NCBI GenBank assembly: GCA_024235995.1
Contig: JACKLI010000002.1
Location: 62,001 to 126,000 of the forward strand
DNA length: 64,000 bases
Origin: Burkholderiaceae bacterium
GTDB taxonomy: Bacteria > Pseudomonadota > Gammaproteobacteria > Burkholderiales > Burkholderiaceae_C
Reading direction: 5' to 3'
Below are positions 58,642 to 64,000 of the stretch, one piece after another. Below the pieces are notes generated by a model, which was given only the letters and a program-made list of their open reading frames with translations, was not told where the DNA came from and made no database searches. Numbering within the stretch: the stretch's first letter is position 1; each line of letters opens with the position of its first letter. The position numbers and the translations under genes are program-made.

Positions 58642-60093
58642 TCAGGACGCCGGCTCGGTGCTCGGCTCGGGCGCCTTGAACAGGGCTGCCACGGCGCGCT
58701 TGGGCTTGATGTTGGCCGAGCGGCCGGCGCGCGGGCGCTGGGGGGTGTCCCAGGCCGGCGGGGCCTGCTCGGCGCTGGCCTCGGCGGTGTAGGGCTGGTT
58801 GAAGAAGGGGTCGGCGGGGGCGCTGGGGGCGCCGCGCGGGGTGGTGCCGCGCCGCTCGCCGCGGGCGCGCCGGGCGTCGTCGCGGCTGTCGCCGGTTTCC
58901 TCGCCTTGCCAGCGGCGGCGGCCGTCGTTGGCGCGGCCGTGCGGGCGCTCGCCCTCGAACTCCAGGTGCTCCAGCTCGATCTTGGTCTTGAGCAGCTTTT
59001 CCAGCTCGCCCATCAGGCGCTGGTCGCCCCGGGTGACCAGGGTGACGGCCAGGCCTGAGGCGCCGGCGCGGCCGGTGCGGCCGATGCGGTGCACGTAGTC
59101 CTCGGGGTTGAAGGGCACGTCGTAGTTGAAGACGGCGGGCACGTCCTTGATGTCCAGCCCGCGCGCGGCCACGTCGGTGGCCACCAGCAGGTCGACCTCA
59201 CCCTGCTTGAAGGCCTCGAGCGACTTCAGACGCTCGTCCTGGCTCTTGTCGCCGTGCAGGGCGGTGGTCTTCAGGCCGTCGCGCTCCAGCGCGCGCGCCA
59301 GCCGCGCCGTGCCCAGCTTGCTGTTGCAGAACACGAAGGCCTGGCGCAGTTCCTTGTCCTTCAGCACCTGGCGGATGGCGCGGCGCTTGTCCTCGTCGTC
59401 CAGCAGGTAGAAGTGCTGGTCGACGGTGGAGGCGGTGGCATTGGGGCGCGCCACCTCGATGGTGATGGGGTCGTGCAGATAGCTTTCGGCCAGGCGCTTG
59501 ATCTCGGGCGAGAAGGTGGCCGAAAACAGCAGGGTGGTGCGGCTCTTGGGCAGGTGGCTGAGGATGCGCTGCAAATCGGGCAGAAAGCCGATGTCCAGCA
59601 TGCGGTCGGCCTCGTCCAGCACCACGTATTCGACCTGGTTGAGGACGGCGGTCTTGGCCTCGATGTGGTCCAGCAGGCGCCCCGGCGTGGCCACCAGCAC
59701 CTCCACGCCCTGGCGCAGCTCGGCGGTCTGCGGCTTCATGTCCATGCCGCCAAACACCACGGCGCTGCGCAGCTGCGTGTATTTGGCGTACTGCTTGACC
59801 TGGTCGGCCACCTGCACCGCCAGCTCGCGCGTGGGCAGCAGCACCAGCGCGCGCACCGGGTGGCGCGCGGGCGAGAGCGAGGCGGTCTCGTGCTTGAGCA
59901 GGCGCTGCAGCAGCGGCAGCGAAAAGGCCGCCGTCTTGCCGGTGCCGGTTTGCGCCGCGCCCATCACGTCCTGGCCCGCCAGCACCACCGGAATGGCCTG
60001 CGCCTGGATGGGGGTCATGGTCTCGTAGCCCATGTCGGCCACGGCGCGCTTGAGCGGCTCGGCCAGCGCCAGATCGGAGTATTTGCTTGTCAT
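58642..60093 (-). CDS. rhlE: DEAD-box ATP-dependent RNA helicase (RhlE type)
   Basis: A 483-residue RNA helicase acting in ribosome assembly or RNA decay. The Q motif is in YETMTPIQAQAIP, Walker A AQTGTGKT at 47-54, motif Ia PTRELAVQV, motif II DEAD at 160-163, motif III SAT, and motif VI HRIGRTGRAG. A disordered basic C-terminal tail of about 100 residues ends with RSANIKPKRAVAALFKAPEP. The RhlE label rests on overall pattern and tail; the exact substrate is unknown. Confidence 0.93.
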   Translation of the reverse strand: MTSKYSDLALAEPLKRAVADMGYETMTPIQAQAIPVVLAGQDVMGAAQTGTGKTAAFSLPLLQRLLKHETASLSPARHPVRALVLLPTRELAVQVADQVKQYAKYTQLRSAVVFGGMDMKPQTAELRQGVEVLVATPGRLLDHIEAKTAVLNQVEYVVLDEADRMLDIGFLPDLQRILSHLPKSRTTLLFSATFSPEIKRLAESYLHDPITIEVARPNATASTVDQHFYLLDDEDKRRAIRQVLKDKELRQAFVFCNSKLGTARLARALERDGLKTTALHGDKSQDERLKSLEAFKQGEVDLLVATDVAARGLDIKDVPAVFNYDVPFNPEDYVHRIGRTGRAGASGLAVTLVTRGDQRLMGELEKLLKTKIELEHLEFEGERPHGRANDGRRRWQGEETGDSRDDARRARGERRGTTPRGAPSAPADPFFNQPYTAEASAEQAPPAWDTPQRPRAGRSANIKPKRAVAALFKAPEPSTEPAS

Positions 60094-60162
60094 TAACCTT
60101 CTATTGTCGCACTTCGGCCTGTTTCGGGCCTGACGGCGCGCTCTAATCTCGCCGCGGCGCCA

Positions 60163-61032
60163 TCACAGGCCCTGCGCGTTGAAGGTATCGCAGCTTTGCA
60201 CGCTGCCGGTCTTGTAGCCCTGCGTGAACCAGCGCACACGCTGGGCGCTGGAGCCGTGGGTGAAGCTGTCGGGCACGGCGTAGCCCTGGCTGCGCTTTTG
60301 CAGCGTGTCGTCGCCGATCTGCTGCGCGGCGTTGATGGCGGACTCGATGTCGCCCGCGTCCAGCCACTGCTTGGCCTGGTTGGAGCGGTTGGCCCAGATG
60401 CCGGCGTAGCAGTCGGCCTGCAATTCCAGCCGCACCGACAGGGCGTTCTGCTGCGCCGCGCTGGTGCGCCCGCGCATGCTGTCCACCTTGTCGGTGATGC
60501 CCTGCAGGTTCTGGATGTGGTGGCCCACCTCGTGCGCCACCACGTAGGCGCGGGCAAACTCGCCCGGCGCGCCCAGCTGGCGCGTCATGGTGTCGAAGAA
60601 GTCCATGTCCAGGTACACCTTCTGGTCGCCCGGGCAGTAGAACGGCCCCATCGCCGACTGCCCGGTGCCGCAGGCCGTGGGCGTGGCGCCGCGGTACAGC
60701 ACCAGCTTGGGCGCCGGGTAGCGCTGGCCGGCCTGCTGGAAGATCTGGCCCCACACGTCCTCGGTGGAGGCCAGCACGGTGGAGACGAAGGCGGCGTTCC
60801 TGTCGTTGGCGGGCGGGGCCTGGGCCGGTCCTTGTTGCTGCTGCGACGTGCCGCCGCCGCCCGAGAGCACGCCGATGGTGGTTAGCGGGTTGATGCCGAA
60901 CACGCCCCAGCCGATCAGCGCCAGCACGATGGTGCCGATGCCGATGCTGCGCCCGCCAATGCCGAAGCCACCGCCCCCGCCGCTGCGGCGGTCCTCGACG
61001 TTGTCCGACTCGCGTTGACCTTCCCATCTCAT
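60163..61032 (-). CDS. ypfJ: Neutral zinc metallopeptidase (YpfJ family)
   Basis: A 289-residue protein with a short N-terminal charged region, a glycine-rich stretch and one membrane helix (GIGTIVLALIGWGVFGI), then a periplasmic zinc-peptidase-like domain. The zinc motif is HEVGHH at 167-172, with a third ligand expected in ELQADCYAG. CPGDQKVYLD and the C-terminal SCDTFNA complete the family pattern. No substrate is known. Confidence 0.88.
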   Translation of the reverse strand: MRWEGQRESDNVEDRRSGGGGGFGIGGRSIGIGTIVLALIGWGVFGINPLTTIGVLSGGGGTSQQQQGPAQAPPANDRNAAFVSTVLASTEDVWGQIFQQAGQRYPAPKLVLYRGATPTACGTGQSAMGPFYCPGDQKVYLDMDFFDTMTRQLGAPGEFARAYVVAHEVGHHIQNLQGITDKVDSMRGRTSAAQQNALSVRLELQADCYAGIWANRSNQAKQWLDAGDIESAINAAQQIGDDTLQKRSQGYAVPDSFTHGSSAQRVRWFTQGYKTGSVQSCDTFNAQGL

Positions 61033-61072
61033 GCCAGGCTCCCACTCGCGCGGCTTGCGCTAAATTGGCGTG

Positions 61073-61759
61073 ATGGTAGCGCCATCTTCATCCCGCACCC
61101 CGCCAAAAAAGACCGTCGAATGCAAGCCGGTGTTACTCACGGGCTTCGACCCCTTCGGCGGCGACCCGATCAACCCCAGCTGGCTGGCCGCGCGCGCCTT
61201 GCACCGGCGGCGCATCGCCGGCCACGCGGTGGTGGCGGCGCAGCTGCCCACGCAGTTCGGCGCCTCGCTGGCGCGCCTGCGCGCGCTGCTGGCCGAACAC
61301 CGGCCGGCGCTGGTGATCTGCCTGGGCCTGGCCGCCAGCCGCGGCGCGCTGTCGCTGGAGCGCGTGGCCATCAACATCAACGACGCGCGCATCGCCGACA
61401 ACGCGGGCGCACGGCCCATCGACACCCCTGTAGTGGCCGATGCGCCCGTGGCCTACTTCTCGCGCCTGCCCATCAAGGCCATGCACGCGGCCATCCAGGC
61501 GTCCGGCATCGGGGTGGAGGTGTCGCAGACGGCCGGCACCTTCGTCTGCAACCATGTCTTCTACGGACTGATGCACCACCTGGCCACCACCCGCGGCTTT
61601 GCGCGCACGCGCGGCGGCTTCATCCATGTGCCGCCACTGCCCGAGCAGACCGCGCACGGCATGCCGCTGGCGCAGATGGTGGAGGGCTTGCGCATCGGCA
61701 TCCGCACGGCGCTGACGACGGTGAACGATGCGCGGCACGGAGCGGGGGCGGTGGACTGA
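61073..61759 (+). CDS. pcp: Pyrrolidone-carboxylate (pyroglutamyl) peptidase
   Basis: Removes N-terminal pyroglutamate from peptides. The 228-residue cysteine peptidase has LLTGFDPFGGDPINPSW near the start and the catalytic triad Glu96 (ASRGALSLERVAININD), Cys159 (TAGTFVCNHVFYGLM) and His185 (GGFIHVPPLPEQ). The ATG at 61073 is used; a GTG one codon upstream is possible. The first 17 residues are a variable extension. Its stop overlaps the next gene (TGATG), so the pair is coupled. Confidence 0.93.
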   Translation: MVAPSSSRTPPKKTVECKPVLLTGFDPFGGDPINPSWLAARALHRRRIAGHAVVAAQLPTQFGASLARLRALLAEHRPALVICLGLAASRGALSLERVAININDARIADNAGARPIDTPVVADAPVAYFSRLPIKAMHAAIQASGIGVEVSQTAGTFVCNHVFYGLMHHLATTRGFARTRGGFIHVPPLPEQTAHGMPLAQMVEGLRIGIRTALTTVNDARHGAGAVD

Positions 61760-62655
61760 TGGCCGGTACCTTGACAGCGCAAGAAACCGCCGAGCGCCTG
61801 CCCTGGCCCGCGCTGGTGGACGAGATCGAGGCGCTGCTGGGCGACGCCAGCGTGCGGGTGCCCGAGCGCATCGTCATGCCCACCGCGCACGGCGCCGTGC
61901 TGTTCGTCATGCCGGCCCGCGACGCGCGCGTGGCCATGACCAAGCTGATCAGCTTCACCTCCGCCAACGTCGGCACGGCCACGCCCACCATCCAGGGCGA
62001 CGTGGCGGTGTTCGACGTGGCCAGCGGCGCGCGGCGCCTGATCCTGGACGGCCCCACCGTCACCGCGCGGCGCACCGCCGCCGTGTCGGCCCTGGCCGCG
62101 CGCCGGCTGGCGCCCAACCGAGCCGGGCCGATGCTGATCGTGGGCGCAGGCGTGCAGGGCCGCGCGCACCTGCAGGCGTTTGCCGCCGCGCTGGGGGTGC
62201 GGCGCTTTCTGATCGCGTCGCGCAGCGCCGCCAGCGCGCAGGCGCTGGTCGATCACGCGCGCACGCTGGGCCTGCAGGCCGAGGTGGCGCCCGATGCGGA
62301 TGCCGCCCTGGCCGATTGCCCGCTGGCCGTCACCTGCACGCCAGCCAGCGGCGTGGTGCTGCGCGCGCATCCGCGTGCCGATGGGTTCATCGCCGCCGTG
62401 GGCGCCTTCACGCCGCAGATGGTGGAGCTGGCACCGGAGTTGTGCCGTCACATGGCCGAGGTGGGCCGCATCGTGGTGGATACGCGCGATGCCGGGCACG
62501 AGGCGGGCGATCTGCTGCAGGCCGGCCTGGACGTGGCGGCGATGCCCACGCTGGCCGACGTGGCGCCCGGCGCATCGATGGGCCCGGTGCTGTTCAAGAG
62601 CTGCGGCTGGGCCGGCTGGGATCTGGCGGCCGCGCGGCTGGCGATGCGCGGGTGA
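61759..62655 (+). CDS. Ornithine cyclodeaminase / delta-1-pyrroline-2-carboxylate reductase family
   Basis: A 298-residue NAD(P)-dependent enzyme of the OCD/mu-crystallin family. The dinucleotide site is MLIVGAGVQGRAHLQAF, with ARRTAAVSALAARRL before it and ATPTIQGDVAVFD in the substrate domain. Members reduce delta-1-pyrroline-2-carboxylate to L-proline or deaminate ornithine to proline; the former seems more likely from gene context but cannot be decided. It overlaps pcp by 1 bp. Confidence 0.85.
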   Translation: MAGTLTAQETAERLPWPALVDEIEALLGDASVRVPERIVMPTAHGAVLFVMPARDARVAMTKLISFTSANVGTATPTIQGDVAVFDVASGARRLILDGPTVTARRTAAVSALAARRLAPNRAGPMLIVGAGVQGRAHLQAFAAALGVRRFLIASRSAASAQALVDHARTLGLQAEVAPDADAALADCPLAVTCTPASGVVLRAHPRADGFIAAVGAFTPQMVELAPELCRHMAEVGRIVVDTRDAGHEAGDLLQAGLDVAAMPTLADVAPGASMGPVLFKSCGWAGWDLAAARLAMRG

Positions 62656-62656
62656 C

Positions 62657-63223
62657 TCAGGTCTTGGGCAAGGTCACCCCGACTTGTCCCTGGTACTTGC
62701 CGCCGCGGTCCTTGTAGCTGGTCTCGCACACCTCGTCGCTCTCGAAGAACAGCACCTGCGCGCAGCCCTCGCCGGCGTAGATCTTGGCCGGCAGCGGGGT
62801 GGTGTTGGAGAACTCCAGCGTCACGTAGCCTTCCCACTCCGGCTCGAAAGGCGTGACGTTGACGATGATGCCGCAGCGCGCGTAGGTGCTCTTGCCCAGG
62901 CAGATGGTCAGCACGTTGCGCGGGATGCGGAAGTACTCCATCGTGCGCGCCAGCGCAAAGCTGTTGGGCGGGATGATGCAGACGTCGCCCGTGAAGTCGA
63001 CAAAGCTCTTTTCGTCGAAGTTCTTCGGGTCCACCACCGTGCTGTGGATGTTGGTGAAGATCTTGAACTCGGGCGCGCAGCGGATGTCGTAGCCGTAGCT
63101 GCTGGTGCCGTAGCTGACGATCTTGCGGCCATCCACCTGGCGCACCTGGCCGGGCTCGAAGGGCTCGATCATGCCGTGCTCCTGCGCCATGCGGCGAATC
63201 CACCTGTCGCTCTTGATGCTCAT
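62657..63223 (-). CDS. dcd: dCTP deaminase
   Basis: Deaminates dCTP to dUTP, supplying dUMP for thymidylate synthesis. The 188-residue trimeric enzyme starts MSIKSDRWIRRMAQEHGMIE and has the conserved SSYGYDIRCAPEFKIF, the active-site segment KSTYARCGIIVNVTPFEPEW and EGCAQVLFFESD. Full length. It converges on the preceding gene with a 1-bp gap between the two stops. Confidence 0.96.
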   Translation of the reverse strand: MSIKSDRWIRRMAQEHGMIEPFEPGQVRQVDGRKIVSYGTSSYGYDIRCAPEFKIFTNIHSTVVDPKNFDEKSFVDFTGDVCIIPPNSFALARTMEYFRIPRNVLTICLGKSTYARCGIIVNVTPFEPEWEGYVTLEFSNTTPLPAKIYAGEGCAQVLFFESDEVCETSYKDRGGKYQGQVGVTLPKT

Positions 63224-63235
63224 GCGGCCTCACTC

Positions 63236-63297
63236 ATGTATTGATAGCTGGTTGCGCAGCAACACCGTGCGCAACCTGCCTATTTTGCCTTGAGTCT
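63236..63297. repeat. Dispersed ATAGCT-type repeat between the BMP gene and dcd
   Basis: TGTATTGATAGCTGGTTGCG, then CAGCAACACCGTGCGCAACC and TGCCTATTTTGCCTTGAGTC. It contains an inner hairpin GTTGCGCA/TGCGCAAC. Confidence 0.6.
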
Positions 63298-63302
63298 GGC
63301 GC

Positions 63303-64000
63303 TCACCTGGGCAGGGCGCCCTGCACGCCCTCGACCAGGTAGTTCATCTGCAGGATCTGCGCGTCTCTGGGGACCTGGCCCCTGGGCACCTGCAGCTTGC
63401 CGGTGTTGTCCGTCACGGGTCCGGCAAAGGGATGCAGGAGGCCGGCGGCGATGTCCTTTTGCCGCGCCAGCACCTCGTCGCGCACCTTGGCCGGTACCTG
63501 GGGGCCGAAGGCCTCGATGCGCACCATGCCCTCCTTCACGCCGCCCCAGGTGTCACCGCTTTTCCAGCTGCCGTTGCGGATGGCGCGCACGCGGGCGATG
63601 TCGTAGGCCTCCCAGTGGTGGGTCACGGCGGCCAGCTGCGCGTGCGGGGCCACGCCGCGCATGTCGGAGTGGTAGGCGATGGCCAGCTTGCCGCGCTCCT
63701 CGGCGGCGGCCATGACGGCGGTGGAGGCGGTGTGGAAGGCCAGCACGTCGGCGCCCTGGTCCATCAGGGTCATGGCGGCGTCGCGCTCGCGCGGCGGGTT
63801 GAACCACTCGTTGAGCCACACCAGCTTGACGCTGGCCTTGGGGTTGACGCTGCGCAGGCCCAGCGTGAAGGCGTTGATGCCCTGCAGCACCTCGGGGATG
63901 GGAAAACCCGCCACGTAGCCCACCACGCCCGTCTTCGTCATGCGCCCTGCGGCGATGCCCGACAGGTAGCGCCCTTCGTAATAGCGCGCGTTGGCGGTGG
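63303..64000 (-). CDS. BMP-family ABC transporter substrate-binding protein, 5' end outside window
   Basis: The C-terminal 232 residues of a BMP/PnrA/Med-type periplasmic binding protein. The frame enters from the window edge as TANARYYEGRYLSGIAAGRM and continues TKTGVVGYVAGFPIPEVLQG, the usual fold-switch region. LMDQGADVLAFHTASTAVMA is the ligand-binding strand-helix. Relatives bind nucleosides or purine-like compounds for ABC import. The signal peptide and N-terminal domain lie beyond base 64000. Confidence 0.9.
   Translation of the reverse strand, partial: TANARYYEGRYLSGIAAGRMTKTGVVGYVAGFPIPEVLQGINAFTLGLRSVNPKASVKLVWLNEWFNPPRERDAAMTLMDQGADVLAFHTASTAVMAAAEERGKLAIAYHSDMRGVAPHAQLAAVTHHWEAYDIARVRAIRNGSWKSGDTWGGVKEGMVRIEAFGPQVPAKVRDEVLARQKDIAAGLLHPFAGPVTDNTGKLQVPRGQVPRDAQILQMNYLVEGVQGALPR

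Overview
The window is high-GC (roughly two thirds or more G+C) chromosomal DNA from a betaproteobacterium of the order Burkholderiales, most likely family Comamonadaceae (Acidovorax / Diaphorobacter / Ottowia-like). The evidence is the protein flavour (Bug-family binding proteins, DUF3683-type FAD/Fe-S oxidoreductase, CNP1-like protein, ubiE/ubiJ/ubiB cluster, ispB-rplU-rpmA-obgE-proB order) and many copies of a short intergenic repeat with an ATAGCT/AGCTAT core that I associate with this family. No genus can be fixed from the sequence alone.

Layout. 1-6.6 kb: hemA (cut by the window edge), a small membrane protein, and a glycerol-3-phosphate uptake operon ugpB-A-E-C-Q on the minus strand. 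6.9-13.4 kb: serA, a 1291-residue FAD/Fe-S oxidoreductase, and an AI-2E-family membrane protein. 13.5-20.9 kb: a ubiquinone block (DUF971 gene, ubiE, Tim44-like gene, ubiJ, ubiB) with ppc on the other strand. 21-30 kb: sodium symporter, FmdB-like protein, DUF502 protein, aspS, a three-gene envelope-stress set (DUF883, YqjE-like, YqjK-like), nudB, an EEP-family phosphatase, folE, a BLUF blue-light sensor and an EamA exporter. 30-38.8 kb: SulP transporter, a sulfatase with two Bug-family binding proteins and a divergent MarR regulator, then a cystine-type ABC importer (tcyJ-L-N).

38.8-45.08 kb is the accessory region and the most interesting part. A 47-bp copy of the 3' half of a tRNA-Pro(CGG) gene lies at 38830 and the complete gene lies at 45002-45078, so a 6.2-kb element sits in the tRNA. 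It is a decayed integrative element holding the first 68 codons of a tyrosine recombinase and pieces of a type ISP restriction-modification gene. That gene is split by an IS21-family element, which is split in turn by an ISL3-family transposon with clear inverted ends and an 8-bp target duplication. The ISL3 unit carries two unrecognised cargo genes and a transposase with an extra C-terminal zinc-binding module. The type ISP fragment is also broken by what looks like the 5' part of a group II intron.

45.1-64 kb returns to core genome: ispB, rplU-rpmA, obgE, proB, a CNP1-like protein with rppH, proS, a lytic transglycosylase, two CNNM/CBS proteins, a DUF937 protein, grxD, an H-NS-like protein, apaH, rhlE, a zinc metallopeptidase, pcp with an ornithine-cyclodeaminase-family gene, dcd and the end of a BMP-family binding protein. 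Between grxD and the H-NS gene lies a 271-bp DNA segment made of nested inverted repeats that folds on paper into a cloverleaf and encodes nothing recognisable.

All functional statements rest on reading translated sequence by eye; no database search was run.
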